Shown here in pieces: positions 33,188 through 42,783 of a stretch of DNA of 54,443 bases. Numbering within the stretch: the stretch's first letter is position 1; each line of letters starts with the position of its first letter. Under the pieces are notes generated by a model, which had not been told where the DNA came from, ran no database searches, and saw nothing but the letters and a program-made list of their open reading frames with translations. This stretch comes from Sphingopyxis sp. KK2 (GTDB taxonomy: Bacteria > Pseudomonadota > Alphaproteobacteria > Sphingomonadales > Sphingomonadaceae). The stretch covers positions 1-54,443 of the forward strand of contig NZ_LYVN01000010.1 of assembly GCF_001990265.1 (NCBI RefSeq). The letters run 5' to 3'. The position numbers and the translations under genes were made by a program.

Positions 33188-33193
33188 GGGTAA
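33188..33193 (+). promoter_or_regulatory. GGGTAA box B upstream of the aldehyde dehydrogenase operon
   Basis: This single GGGTAA box (inside CGGGTAACCG) is 73 bp upstream of the minus-strand start at 33114 (64 bp from the alternative start at 33123). Its polarity is the same as all other boxes. On the minus strand TTACCC is followed after 16 bp by TATATT, so the box would sit where the -35 element belongs. The partner box is absent or degenerate. Confidence 0.6.
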
Positions 33194-33241
33194 CCGCCCG
33201 CCCGACATGGGCGACCATGGTCATCGCGATGCGGGGTGTGG

Positions 33242-35923
33242 CTATGGCATCCCGGCGGGGATCAGGCCTCTTTCGGCGGAAATGCGCACTGCGTCGCGGC
33301 GCTTGCTGACCCCGATCTTGCGGAACACCGACTTCAGCCGATATTTCACGGTGTCGGGCGACATGCCGATCAGCCGAGCGATTTCCTTGTTCGAATGGCC
33401 TTGGCTCAGATAGAGCAGCACCTCGGCCTCGGCCTCGCTGAACATGCCGAGCACCGTGACATTGTTGCGATAGACGGCGAGCGATTTCACGAGCGATTTC
33501 ATGAACTGGGCGCGGAACCGGTCGACCTGCGTATCGGCGTCGAGCGCGTCGTCGAGGCACGCCTGCACGAAATGCCGCGCCTCAACGAAGGGACGCACGA
33601 TGTTCTGGAACATCGCGATGCCGACTGCTTCGTCGAAGCAGGCGCGCGACGCGGCGGTATCGCCGCGCATCCGCAGGCCCGCGGCGGCGAGGATATTGAC
33701 GTCGATCAGCAGCCGGCCCGCGCCATGCTGTTCGGCCCAGTCGCGCAGCTTCTGCAACTCTTCGAGGGCCAGTTCATACTCGCCGATCAACAGCCGCAGC
33801 CGCGTCCGGCACAGGCTCGCGGCGACCGCGACCGGGCGATAGGCGGGCGACTCCTCGTGCATCATGTCGGCCATCGGATCGAGCCCGACCACCGCCGCGG
33901 CCGCGAGCACCGCATGCGTCGGCGCGCCCTGCGAAATCTGAAGCTCGATGCTGCAAATATCGGCGAGCATTTCGAGCTGGCGCAGCCGCCGCCGCGCCGC
34001 GACCCGGCGCGCGCGCGCGATCACGTCGCACGCTTCCTCGAACGCCCCTTCGCCCGCGAGCGCGCGTGCTTCGGTGAAATAAGCCGCGGCATAGACATCG
34101 ACCCAGCCATCAGACTGTTCCATATGCGGCAGCGCCCAGGCAAGAAGCTCGCGCGCCTCGGCCACCATATCCTGTTCGAACAACAGCTCGGCGCGGAACG
34201 CAGCACAATTGGCCGCAAGGTCGGATCGATCGCCATAGGTGTCGGTGATATTGGCGCAGGCGGCGTGCAGGATCGCCTCGGCATCCTTCGACCGCCCCTG
34301 CGCGCGCTTGATCCGCGCTTCGAGGAAGCGGGTAAACAGGTCGCTGTAGAGCGAGCCGATCGCGAGATAATGATCGCGCGAGGCCAGCGTCGGCTGCAAC
34401 GCGCGTTCGAGCCAGCCGCCCTCCAGATATTTGGCGCCCAAAGTCTCGCTGATGTTGGCGAGGACCAGATGGTCGTTCGCGGGCAGCTTGCGGAGCAGCG
34501 CCTCGCGCGCCAGCAGATCGTCGAAGGTCACCGGCTGGTTCTCATAATCGGTCAGCGTGTCGCCGACGACGCGCACCTCGGTCTTGAGATCGACCGACAG
34601 GTCGGCGCCCTCGACCTCTGAAAGAAAGAGGTCATATTCGGCGCGCGCCGATCCGAGTTCGCCGAGCTTGATCTGCAGATAGACCTGCGCCAGCGCGAGC
34701 CGCGGTCGTCCGCGGATCAGCGCGATCGGCAGCTTGGCGAGGCCGCGCTCGACCACGCCCTGCAGGCCTTGCGGGATCAGGCGCCAGCCACCCGCCTCCT
34801 CAAGGATCGACGCGACGAGCAGGTCGTCCCCCGACAATATCGCATGATCGAGCGCCTCGGCGGTCTGCCCGCGTTCGGCGAGCCAGCTCGCGATGCGGCG
34901 CTGGAGCGCGGCGAACTGGACGCGGTCGGAGCGTTCGAAGCGGTCGCGCAGATATTCGGCGAACAGCTGGTGATAGCGATATTCGCGGCGTTCCCAGCTG
35001 ACGGGGGTGAGGAACACGCCCTGCTGTTCGAGCCGTTCCAGCACCATCCAGCCGTCCTGCCGGTCGCAGAGCAGGTCGACCATCTCGCCGGTCAGCCGGT
35101 CGACGAGCGCGGTACGCGCGACGATGTCGCGCGTCTCCTGCGGCAGCGTCATCAGCACCTGTTCGGACAGATAGCGTGCAAGGTCGCTGCTGGTGCCGCA
35201 ATATTCGTCGATGACGCGCTCGGCCTCCATGCCGCGCTTGATCGACAGCGAGGCAAGCTGGACCGCAATCGGCCAGCCCTCGGTGCGGTCGAGCAGCGTG
35301 TCGATATCGAGCGTTTCGAGCGGCCGGTCGGTACGCGTCAGCAGGCATTCGGTTTCCTGCGCCGAAAAACGCAACTCCGCCGGGCCGATTTCGAGCAATT
35401 GTTCCTCGGCGGCGAGGATCGACTGGCCGACCCATGGATAATCGCGCGACGCGAACAGAAAATGGCAATTGGGCGGTGCGAGCCGTACCAGCGTTTCGAG
35501 GAACTGGCCGACCGCCTCGCTGAAGGCATGGTGCAGGTCGTCGAGGATCAGCACCACCGGCGCCTGGCTTTCGCCGATCTCGTTGATCATCGCCGACAGC
35601 GCCGCGCGCGGCGGCAGGTCGCTCGTCGCCTTCGCTTCGCCATCCGCCTGGTCGCGGCGCAGCGCCAGCAGCAGATAATTGACGAAGCGCTTGAGATCGC
35701 GATCATCGCGCTCGAGCGTCAGCCAAGCGACGCGCGCCGTCTCGGCGCCCAGCGTATCGCGCCACTGCGCGAGCAGGCTGGTCTTGCCATAGCCTGCGGG
35801 CGCATGGACGAGTGTCAGGCGGTGGCTGAGCACACCCTGTAGCTGGCCGAGCAGCACCTCCCGGCGGATCTGGTCGCCCATCCACAGGGGCGGATCGAAC
35901 TTGGCGGCAATCAGGTCCTGCAT
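33242..35923 (-). CDS. LuxR family regulator with MalT-like ATPase domain
   Basis: The 893-residue regulator is of the large ATP-binding LuxR (LAL/MalT) type. The N-terminal NTPase has Walker A APAGYGKTSL (41-50) and Walker B PVVLILDDLHHAFSEAV (about 120-136). A long middle of helical, TPR-like repeats (about 330-800) is the likely ligand-sensing part. The C-terminal LuxR helix-turn-helix is LYLSQGHSNKEIARLIGMSP, DTVKYRLKSVFRKIGVSKRRDA. Such proteins bind direct-repeat boxes as ATP- and inducer-dependent activators. It lies in the centre of the island and has GGGTAA boxes in its divergent region facing hyuA. I infer that it is the master activator of the GGGTAA regulon. Confidence 0.9.
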   Translation of the reverse strand: MQDLIAAKFDPPLWMGDQIRREVLLGQLQGVLSHRLTLVHAPAGYGKTSLLAQWRDTLGAETARVAWLTLERDDRDLKRFVNYLLLALRRDQADGEAKATSDLPPRAALSAMINEIGESQAPVVLILDDLHHAFSEAVGQFLETLVRLAPPNCHFLFASRDYPWVGQSILAAEEQLLEIGPAELRFSAQETECLLTRTDRPLETLDIDTLLDRTEGWPIAVQLASLSIKRGMEAERVIDEYCGTSSDLARYLSEQVLMTLPQETRDIVARTALVDRLTGEMVDLLCDRQDGWMVLERLEQQGVFLTPVSWERREYRYHQLFAEYLRDRFERSDRVQFAALQRRIASWLAERGQTAEALDHAILSGDDLLVASILEEAGGWRLIPQGLQGVVERGLAKLPIALIRGRPRLALAQVYLQIKLGELGSARAEYDLFLSEVEGADLSVDLKTEVRVVGDTLTDYENQPVTFDDLLAREALLRKLPANDHLVLANISETLGAKYLEGGWLERALQPTLASRDHYLAIGSLYSDLFTRFLEARIKRAQGRSKDAEAILHAACANITDTYGDRSDLAANCAAFRAELLFEQDMVAEARELLAWALPHMEQSDGWVDVYAAAYFTEARALAGEGAFEEACDVIARARRVAARRRLRQLEMLADICSIELQISQGAPTHAVLAAAAVVGLDPMADMMHEESPAYRPVAVAASLCRTRLRLLIGEYELALEELQKLRDWAEQHGAGRLLIDVNILAAAGLRMRGDTAASRACFDEAVGIAMFQNIVRPFVEARHFVQACLDDALDADTQVDRFRAQFMKSLVKSLAVYRNNVTVLGMFSEAEAEVLLYLSQGHSNKEIARLIGMSPDTVKYRLKSVFRKIGVSKRRDAVRISAERGLIPAGMP

Positions 35924-36007
35924 GGCTCAACCTCTTACGCGTGGCAGTCGGTTTCCGGTCAGGGAGGTTACGGATCGATGACAGCCCTGACAACCGCCTG
36001 AAAAGCC

Positions 36008-36035
36008 TTACCCGTCTTCTTCAAAGCCATTACCC
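36008..36035 (+). promoter_or_regulatory. GGGTAA box cluster C upstream of the hyuA-type operon
   Basis: TTACCC boxes lie at 36008-36013 and 36030-36035 (22-bp period), 91 bp upstream of the GTG at 36127. A weaker GCACCC follows at 36050-36055. No box faces the divergent luxR gene, so that gene is probably not autoregulated through this motif. Confidence 0.65.
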
Positions 36036-36126
36036 GTTCACGGTCCCCGGCACCCGTTTTACGCGTTGCGCCTGCCCCATCCCCCCAGTGTAATCGGCAG
36101 GCAAGAGGCTGCGGGAGGATGATTGA

Positions 36127-37725
36127 GTGCGCATCGGTGTCGACGTCGGAGGAACCAACACCGATGCGGTGCTGATTGCCGGGGGCCGCGTGGTCGCCTC
36201 GACCAAGCAGCCGACCAGCGCCGACGTCAGTTCGGGCGTCACCGCCGCGATCGGGGCGATCCTGTCGCAGGCTGGCGTATCCGCCACCAATGTCTCTGCC
36301 GTCATGATCGGCACCACGCATTTCACCAACGCGCTCGTCGAGCGCGACCGGCTCGACCGCGTTGGCATCATCCGGCTCGCGAGTCCCTCGGGCGAAGCCC
36401 TGCCCCCGATGACCGGTTGGCCCCCGGCGCTCGTCGACCGGATCGCGGGCGCGACCTTCCTGCTGCCCGGCGGCTATGAAGTCGACGGGCGCGAGATTTC
36501 GGCGCTCGACGAAGCCGCGGTGCGCGCAGCAGCGCGCGACTGCCGCGAACAGGGCATCACCAGCATCGCGGTCAGCTGCGCCTTTGCCCCGATCAACGCC
36601 GCGATGGAGGAATGGGCGGCGGCGATCATCGCCGACGCGCATCCCGATGCGCAGGCCAGCCTTTCGCACAATGTCGGCCGGCTCGGGCTGATCGAGCGCG
36701 AGAATGGCACCATCCTGAACGCCGCGCTCGCGACCTTGGCGCAACATGTCATGGCCTCGCTCGAACGCGCGCTTTCCACGCTCGGCATCGCCGCCCCGCT
36801 CTATATCTCGCAGAATGACGGGACGCTGATCTCGGCGGCCGAGGCGGCGCGCTATCCGGTGCTGACGATCGGGTCGGGGCCGACGAACAGCATGCGCGGC
36901 GCCGCCTTCCTGACCGGGGTCGACAACGGCATCGTCATGGATGTCGGCGGCACGACCTGCGACATCGGCGTGCTCGCCGGCGGTTATCCGCGTGAATCGT
37001 CGATCGCGGTCGACATCGGCGGGGTGCGGACCAATTTGCGCATGCCCGACATTCTCGCGATCGGCCTCGGCGGCGGCACGCGCATCCATCTGGGCGACAG
37101 CGACGACGGCGTGACCATCGGACCCGACTCGGTGGGCTTCCGCCTGACCGAGGATGCCTGCCTGTTCGGCGGATCGACGCTGACGACCAGCGACGTCGCG
37201 GTCGCGGCGGGCAAGGCCAGCTTTGGCGATCCCGCACTGATCCCGGCACTCGCACCGTCGCTCAGCGCCGCGATCCTTACCCGCATGGCCGACATGCTCG
37301 CCGACGGCATCGACCGCATGAAGACGCAGTCGGGCGATGTCACGATCATCGCGGTCGGCGGCGGCCATTTCCTGATCGACGACGATGTGAAGGGGGCGGC
37401 GCATGTCGTGCGGCCCGACCATGCCGCGGTCGCCAACGCCGTCGGCGCCGCGATCGCCCAGGTCGGGGCGCAGGCCGACCGCATCATCGATTATGACGCC
37501 GAACCCCGCGCCGCCGCGCTCGAGGAAATGCGCGAAACGCTCCTCGCGCGGGTCGTCGCGGCGGGAGCCACGCGCGAAACAGCAGAGATTGTCGACATGG
37601 ACGAAGTGTTTCTTTCCTACCTGCCCGGCCGGTCGGCGCAATTGCGCATGAAGGCGGTCGGCAGCCTCGCCGATGCCGACAGCGCGACCGCCGCCCCGCG
37701 GACGGAGGCGCGCCATGTTCATTGA
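36127..37725 (+). CDS. Hydantoinase/oxoprolinase family protein (HyuA-like, short form)
   Basis: The 532-residue protein of the actin-like ATPase superfamily starts with the phosphate-binding loop GVDVGGTNTDAVLI (about 4-17). It continues with IGTTHFTNALVERD, then SGPTNSMRGAAFLTG and VMDVGGTTCDIGVLAGG, the second phosphate loop. It is shorter than catabolic HyuA or 5-oxoprolinase subunits (about 690 residues) and belongs to the type that accompanies DUF917 proteins. The GTG start follows GGGAGG (36113-36118). It overlaps the DUF917 gene by 11 bp. The substrate is unknown; an ATP-driven opening of a lactam or cyclic amide is the family theme. Confidence 0.88.
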   Translation: MRIGVDVGGTNTDAVLIAGGRVVASTKQPTSADVSSGVTAAIGAILSQAGVSATNVSAVMIGTTHFTNALVERDRLDRVGIIRLASPSGEALPPMTGWPPALVDRIAGATFLLPGGYEVDGREISALDEAAVRAAARDCREQGITSIAVSCAFAPINAAMEEWAAAIIADAHPDAQASLSHNVGRLGLIERENGTILNAALATLAQHVMASLERALSTLGIAAPLYISQNDGTLISAAEAARYPVLTIGSGPTNSMRGAAFLTGVDNGIVMDVGGTTCDIGVLAGGYPRESSIAVDIGGVRTNLRMPDILAIGLGGGTRIHLGDSDDGVTIGPDSVGFRLTEDACLFGGSTLTTSDVAVAAGKASFGDPALIPALAPSLSAAILTRMADMLADGIDRMKTQSGDVTIIAVGGGHFLIDDDVKGAAHVVRPDHAAVANAVGAAIAQVGAQADRIIDYDAEPRAAALEEMRETLLARVVAAGATRETAEIVDMDEVFLSYLPGRSAQLRMKAVGSLADADSATAAPRTEARHVH

Positions 37726-38821
37726 CGATGCCGCCGTGCTGGCGGACCTGGCGAGCGGCGCGGCCTTTCTGGGGTCGGGCGGCGGCGGCGATCCTTATTA
37801 CAGCCTGCTGCTGGCCGAGGCGGCGCTCGCGCGCTGCGGACGGTTCGAGCTGGTCTCGCTCGCCGATGTGGCCGACGATGCGCTGCTCGCCCCTTGCGGC
37901 TGGATCGGCGCGCCGACGGTGTCGGTCGAAAAATTGCCCAACGGCAAGGAGGCGGTGTCGGGGCTCCGGCGGCTCGAGGAGATCATGGGCAAGCCGATCG
38001 ACGCGGTGCTGCCGATCGAGATCGGCGGCGGCAACGGCCTTGCGCCCTTCATCGCCGCGGCCGAGCTGGGCATCCCCGTGATCGACTGCGACGGCATGGG
38101 CCGCGCCTTTCCCGAATCGCAGATGGCGATCTTCAACATTCGCGGCATTTCGGCCTGCCCGTCGGTGCTCACCGCCGCCGACGGATCGCTGAGCGTCATC
38201 GAGACCGGGGATAATCTCACGCACGAACGCATCGCACGCGCGCTGGCGGTCTCGCTCGGCGGCATCGCGCATATGGTCGAATATCCGCTGACCGGCGCTG
38301 AGGCGAAGGCGCATGCCGTGCCGGGCAGCGTCAGCGCGGCGATCGCCGTGGGCCGCGCGGTGCGCGAAGCTCGCGCCGGCGGCGCCGACCCGTTCGCGGC
38401 GCTGGGCAAGGCGCTCGAAGCGACCGGCCTCTATCCGCATTGCCTGACCCTGTTCGACGGCAAGATCGTCGATCTCGAACGCGAAACGCGCGGCGGCTTT
38501 TCGGTCGGCACGGTGACGATCGACGGTTTCGCGGACAGCGGCCGGATGGAGATCGAGTTCCAGAACGAGAATCTCGTCGCGACGCGCGACGGCAAGGTCC
38601 TCGCGATGGTCCCCGATATCATCACCGTGATGGACCGCGACACCGCCGACACGATCACGACAGAAAAACTGAAATATGGCCAGCGGGTCAAGGTGATCGC
38701 GGCCGCCGCGCCCGACATTTTGCGCGACGACCATGCGCTGTCCTTTGTCGGGCCGCGTGCTTTCGGTATGGGCTATGACTTCGCCCCGGTGGAAGCGTTG
38801 AACGAGACGGAGACGGCATGA
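37715..38821 (+). CDS. DUF917 family protein
   Basis: The 368-residue protein has the DUF917 hallmark GSGGGGDPYY near residues 21-30, a later IEIGGGNGLAPFIAAAELGIPVIDCDGMGRAFPE block, and a C-terminal beta-rich region with KVLAMVPDIITVMD. It is predicted soluble. DUF917 partners of HyuA-like proteins are thought to form a two-component hydrolase-like enzyme, but no reaction is established to my knowledge. GGAGG at 37704-37708 supports the ATG inside the end of the HyuA gene, and the ATGA overlap with the permease gene implies tight coupling. Confidence 0.88.
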   Translation: MFIDDAAVLADLASGAAFLGSGGGGDPYYSLLLAEAALARCGRFELVSLADVADDALLAPCGWIGAPTVSVEKLPNGKEAVSGLRRLEEIMGKPIDAVLPIEIGGGNGLAPFIAAAELGIPVIDCDGMGRAFPESQMAIFNIRGISACPSVLTAADGSLSVIETGDNLTHERIARALAVSLGGIAHMVEYPLTGAEAKAHAVPGSVSAAIAVGRAVREARAGGADPFAALGKALEATGLYPHCLTLFDGKIVDLERETRGGFSVGTVTIDGFADSGRMEIEFQNENLVATRDGKVLAMVPDIITVMDRDTADTITTEKLKYGQRVKVIAAAAPDILRDDHALSFVGPRAFGMGYDFAPVEALNETETA

Positions 38822-40086
38822 GCGCAGAGGCGGGCGGGAATTATGCGAGCGGGCGCCTGCCCGAAGAGCTGACCATCCCCGGCTGGCGCGTTGCGCTGAT
38901 CATCGCGAGTTTCACCTTCTCGCTCCCCGGCTTTCTCAACAACGCACAGGCGGGGCTCGCGCTCGGCATGAACCAGGCGGTGCTCGCGGCGCTCGGCGCC
39001 GGGCTGATCCTCTGCGCGGGGGCCTGCCTGACCGCGATCGTCAGCGTGCGCACCCGGCTCACCACCTATATGCTCGTCCAGCGCTCCTTCGGCCTGTGGG
39101 GCGCGGCGCTGGTCAACATCGTCATTGCGATCGTCCATTTCTGCTGGTTCGGGGTCAATGTCTCCTTCTTCGGCGACGCGATGGTCGCCGCCGCGCAGGA
39201 CGGCTACGGCATCCCCGGGAACTTCAACCTCTTCGTCATCCTCGGCAGCGTCATCATCACCCTGTCGACGATCTGGGGTTTTCGTACCCTCGACCGGCTG
39301 GCGATGGTCGCGGTTCCCTTCGTCGGGGTGATCCTGATCGCGGTGTGCGTCGTCGCGCTCGGCGACAATCCCGCCCCCGACCTGGGTCCGGTCGCCGCGC
39401 CGCCGGTGCCGATGAGCTTTGGCATCGCGCTGTCGTCGCTCGTCGGCGGCAATCTCCTCACGGTCGCGGCGATGCCCGACCTGTCGCGCTTCATTCGCAC
39501 CGAGCGCGGCGCGGTGTCGGCGATGCTGCTCTCCTTCCCCTTTTGCGCGCCACTGATCATGCTGGTTTCGGCGCTGATCGCGCTGACCACCGGCCAGACC
39601 GACATCATGAAGCTCGTCGTCGCGCTGGGCTTCGGCCTGCCCGCGCTCGCAATGCTGATCCTTTCGGTGTGGACGATCAACGCGCTCAACCTCTATTCGG
39701 CGGGTCTGTCGCTGGCGGCGACCTTCCCGCGCCTGAAACAGGGCTGGATCATCGTCATCGGCGGCGCGATCGGCTGCCTGTTCGCGCTGCTCGGCATCAT
39801 CAACAGCTTCATCCCCTTCCTGATCGCGCTCGGCCTGATCATCCCCCCGATCGCCGCGATTTACGTGATCGACGGCTTCATGACCTTCCGCGATCGCGAC
39901 GAAGTGGCGACCGTAGCGGTGCGCTGGGAGGCCATAGGCGTATGGATCGGCAGCCTCGCGATCACCCTGCCCGCGATGCAGATGGGCTGGACGCTGACGA
40001 CGGTACCCGCGCTCGACGCGACGATCCTCGCCGCCGGTGCCTATCTCACCGTGCTGCGCCTGCGCCGCCAGGAGGCATTGGCTTGA
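38818..40086 (+). CDS. NCS1 family permease (cytosine/purine permease-like)
   Basis: The 422-residue protein has about 12 helices, with FSLPGFLNNAQAGLALGMNQ in the first region and VGGNLLTVAAMPDLSRFIRTERGAV in the middle, both typical of NCS1 permeases of the CodB type. NCS1 members carry cytosine, allantoin, hydantoins and related heterocycles. Together with the HyuA-DUF917 pair this implies uptake of a cyclic amide or nucleobase-like compound. The start overlaps the DUF917 stop (ATGA), and its own stop overlaps the TTG of the next gene. Confidence 0.88.
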   Translation: MSAEAGGNYASGRLPEELTIPGWRVALIIASFTFSLPGFLNNAQAGLALGMNQAVLAALGAGLILCAGACLTAIVSVRTRLTTYMLVQRSFGLWGAALVNIVIAIVHFCWFGVNVSFFGDAMVAAAQDGYGIPGNFNLFVILGSVIITLSTIWGFRTLDRLAMVAVPFVGVILIAVCVVALGDNPAPDLGPVAAPPVPMSFGIALSSLVGGNLLTVAAMPDLSRFIRTERGAVSAMLLSFPFCAPLIMLVSALIALTTGQTDIMKLVVALGFGLPALAMLILSVWTINALNLYSAGLSLAATFPRLKQGWIIVIGGAIGCLFALLGIINSFIPFLIALGLIIPPIAAIYVIDGFMTFRDRDEVATVAVRWEAIGVWIGSLAITLPAMQMGWTLTTVPALDATILAAGAYLTVLRLRRQEALA

Positions 40087-40952
40087 AGCTTCTCGCCGCA
40101 AGCTTCGTGCTGGCCCTGACCGCGCCCATGGCCACGCTCGCCGCCGAACCCACAGCGCCAGCGCCCTATGCGATGCCCGAGACCGAGGCGTGGGACATGA
40201 CATCGGCCACGGGCCGGACCTATCGCATCTTCGTGTCGCGCCCCGCAGGCGAGGCACCCGAGGGCGGCTATCCGATTCTGTATGTCCTCGACGGCAATGC
40301 GATGTTCGCGGGCTTCGCCGAGGCGCGGCGTATTCAGGGCTTCGGCGGGCGCGACCTCGACAAGATGATCGTCGTTGGCATCGGCCATCCCGGCGAGCAG
40401 GTCTATGACGCGCGCCGGATGGAAGATTTCACCGGGCCGCTGGTCACCCCGGCGCTCAAACAGCTTTACGCCAAATATCTCTCGGGCGGCCGCGACGCCT
40501 TTCGCGCCTTCCTGCTCGATGAACTCAAGCCCGCGATCGCCAAACGCTACAAGCTGCATCCACAGCGGCAGGCGCTCTACGGTCATTCGCTCGGCGGACT
40601 TTTCGCGCTCCACCTCTTCTACTCGCATCCCGGCGCCTTCGACACGATCGTCGCCGCGAGCCCCTCGATCTGGTGGGACGATCAGGCGATCCTCGCCGAA
40701 GAAGCCGCTTGGCGCACCCGCGCCGGGAAGGACGCCAAGCTGGCGCGCCGCACGCGTCTGCTGCTGATCGCGGGCGAACTGGAGAGCGACGGATCGATCG
40801 CGCAGGACAGCGCCGCGCTAGCCGGGCGCCTCGCGCCGCTGTCGGCAGCGGGGCTGCGCAGCGACTTCCTGCTGCTCGACGGCGAGACGCACGTCACCGT
40901 GCCGCACCGCTCGATCACCGCGACGATGCGCGCGGTGATGCGCTGGCCCTGA
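40083..40952 (+). CDS. Exported alpha/beta hydrolase (esterase, Fes/IroE-like)
   Basis: The 289-residue protein has a signal peptide (about 1-20). The nucleophile is Ser169 in YGHSLGG, with a late His in GETHVTVPHRS, the pattern of the putative esterase/enterochelin hydrolase group. The TTG start at 40083 overlaps the permease stop (TTGA) and is supported by AGGAGG (40070-40075) with a 7-nt spacer. It ends one base before the convergent amidohydrolase stop. It may hydrolyse an ester outside the cell membrane before uptake, or process an iron chelator. Confidence 0.82.
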   Translation: MKLLAASFVLALTAPMATLAAEPTAPAPYAMPETEAWDMTSATGRTYRIFVSRPAGEAPEGGYPILYVLDGNAMFAGFAEARRIQGFGGRDLDKMIVVGIGHPGEQVYDARRMEDFTGPLVTPALKQLYAKYLSGGRDAFRAFLLDELKPAIAKRYKLHPQRQALYGHSLGGLFALHLFYSHPGAFDTIVAASPSIWWDDQAILAEEAAWRTRAGKDAKLARRTRLLLIAGELESDGSIAQDSAALAGRLAPLSAAGLRSDFLLLDGETHVTVPHRSITATMRAVMRWP

Positions 40953-42677
40953 TTATTTGGTCGCGGCGTCCCAGTCGCCGAACACCGGCTTGCCCTCGAA
41001 CAGGGTGACCAGCACCTTGGTCTTGGAAATCTCATAGACCGGCAGCTTGAAGATATCCTTGTCGAGGATGACGAGGTCGGCGCTCTTGCCCGCCTTGATC
41101 GACCCCGTGACATCGTCGAAGCCGTTGACATAGGCGACGTTGATCGTGTGGCTCGCGATCGCGTCCTTCAGGCTGACGCCTTCGTCGGGCAGCAACGGTT
41201 TCGCGTTCGGATCGCCCGCGGTACGCCGCGTCATCGCGACCTCGATACCCTCCAGCGGATTCGCGCCGCCCACCGGCCAGTCGGCGCCATAGGCAAGCTT
41301 GCCACCCGCGCGGACGATGCTGCCCGCCGGGTAGATATAGGTGGCGCGCTTCGGGCCGATCGCGGCGACGGTCAGGTCCATATAGTCGTACCACGACGCC
41401 CAGGTCGGCTGGAACTGCGCAAAGGTCGCGAGCTTGCCGAAGCGCGGCTGGTCGCCGGGGTCGACGACATTCATATGGGTGATCATATGATGCGTCGGTT
41501 TGGCGCCATTCGCGGTGCGCGCCGCCTCGATCGCGTCGAGCGAGATATGCACCCCGCCATCGCCGATCGCGTGGAGGAAGGCGTGCATGCCCTTGCCATC
41601 GACAGCGGTGACCGCCTGTTTCAGCACCTCGGGCGCGATCTGCGGCGTGCCGCGCTCGTCGCCGCTATTCTCATAGGGCGCGAGCATGAAGGCGGTCTTT
41701 TGCGGGATCACCCCGTCGACATAGAATTTGACCGTGTGCGTCGAAATACCCAGCGCATTGGCGCGCTCGGCGGCCTTCAGCAGTCCGGGGAGTTGCTCCA
41801 TGCCCTCCTCGTTCTTCCACTTCAGCGACACCGCGACATGGCTCGTCAGCTTGCCCGCATCGAGCACCGCCTTATACGCATCGACCATCGCGCTGCCGCC
41901 GTCGGCGCCATATTCGACCCCGGCGTCGTTCCAGCTGGTGATGCCGAGGCTGTTGAAATGATCGGCGACGTAGAGGATCGAATTCTGCACCTCGGTCGCC
42001 GAGGGCGGCGGGATCATATGCTTGACCAGGTCCATCGCGGCTTCCTGCAGGCTGCCGACCGGCTCGCCCGTCGCGGGGTCGCGGTCGATCGTGCCGTTGG
42101 CAGGGTCGCTGGTGTCGCGCGTGATCTTCGCGACCTCGAGCGCCTTCGAATTGAGCCAATAGGTGTGCCCGCCGGTCGATTCGAAGATCAAAGGCCGCGT
42201 CGTCGACACCGCATCGAGCAATTCCTTGCGCGGGATGCCGCTCGGCGGGAACAGCGCGTCGCTCCACCCGATGCCATAGACTGCCCCGTCGCCGGGTGCC
42301 GCCGCGACGCATTTGGCGATCAACGCCTGATAATCGGCGATCGTCTTGCCGTCCTGCAGCGGGCAGCGCGTGCGGCTCAAGGCCCCGAACAGCGGATGGA
42401 CATGCGCGTCGCCGAAAGCCGGAAGCACCAGCTTGCCGCCGACATCGACCGTCCGCGTCGCCGCCCCGCGCAGCTTGCTGACGCTCGCCGCCGTTCCGAC
42501 CGCAACGATCTTGCCGTCCAGAATCGCAACCGCCTCGGCCCAGGGCTGCTTCTCCTCGACCGTATAGACGCGCGCGTTGGTCAGGATCAGGTCGGCCTCG
42601 ACCCGGTCCTTCGCATGCGCGGCCCCCGACAGGCTCAGCAGGGCGACGAGGGTGGCAGAGGCAACGGCTTTCGACAT
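40953..42677 (-). CDS. Exported amidohydrolase, YtcJ/amidohydrolase-3 type
   Basis: The 574-residue enzyme has a signal peptide (about 1-22: MSKAVASATLVALLSLSGAA). A beta-sandwich start ILTNARVYTV precedes the barrel, then VLPAFGDAHVHPLFG with metal ligands His92 and His94, and MHAFLHAIGDGGVHISLDAIE with further His ligands. A C-terminal sheet closes the fold. Related enzymes deacylate or hydrolyse N-acyl and cyclic compounds. I chose the start at 42677 to include the signal peptide. Its upstream region carries two GGGTAA boxes in the right polarity (42784, 42804), shared with the divergent GntR gene. Confidence 0.88.
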   Translation of the reverse strand: MSKAVASATLVALLSLSGAAHAKDRVEADLILTNARVYTVEEKQPWAEAVAILDGKIVAVGTAASVSKLRGAATRTVDVGGKLVLPAFGDAHVHPLFGALSRTRCPLQDGKTIADYQALIAKCVAAAPGDGAVYGIGWSDALFPPSGIPRKELLDAVSTTRPLIFESTGGHTYWLNSKALEVAKITRDTSDPANGTIDRDPATGEPVGSLQEAAMDLVKHMIPPPSATEVQNSILYVADHFNSLGITSWNDAGVEYGADGGSAMVDAYKAVLDAGKLTSHVAVSLKWKNEEGMEQLPGLLKAAERANALGISTHTVKFYVDGVIPQKTAFMLAPYENSGDERGTPQIAPEVLKQAVTAVDGKGMHAFLHAIGDGGVHISLDAIEAARTANGAKPTHHMITHMNVVDPGDQPRFGKLATFAQFQPTWASWYDYMDLTVAAIGPKRATYIYPAGSIVRAGGKLAYGADWPVGGANPLEGIEVAMTRRTAGDPNAKPLLPDEGVSLKDAIASHTINVAYVNGFDDVTGSIKAGKSADLVILDKDIFKLPVYEISKTKVLVTLFEGKPVFGDWDAATK

Positions 42678-42783
42678 GGTGGCTCCCGGCGGCTGATGCG
42701 AACCTTGTTGCAGGTCCGGCGATCGATGGACATCCCGTCTGTCATTGAACATCAAGCGCCCCGGGTATCGAAGTCGTGGCGCA

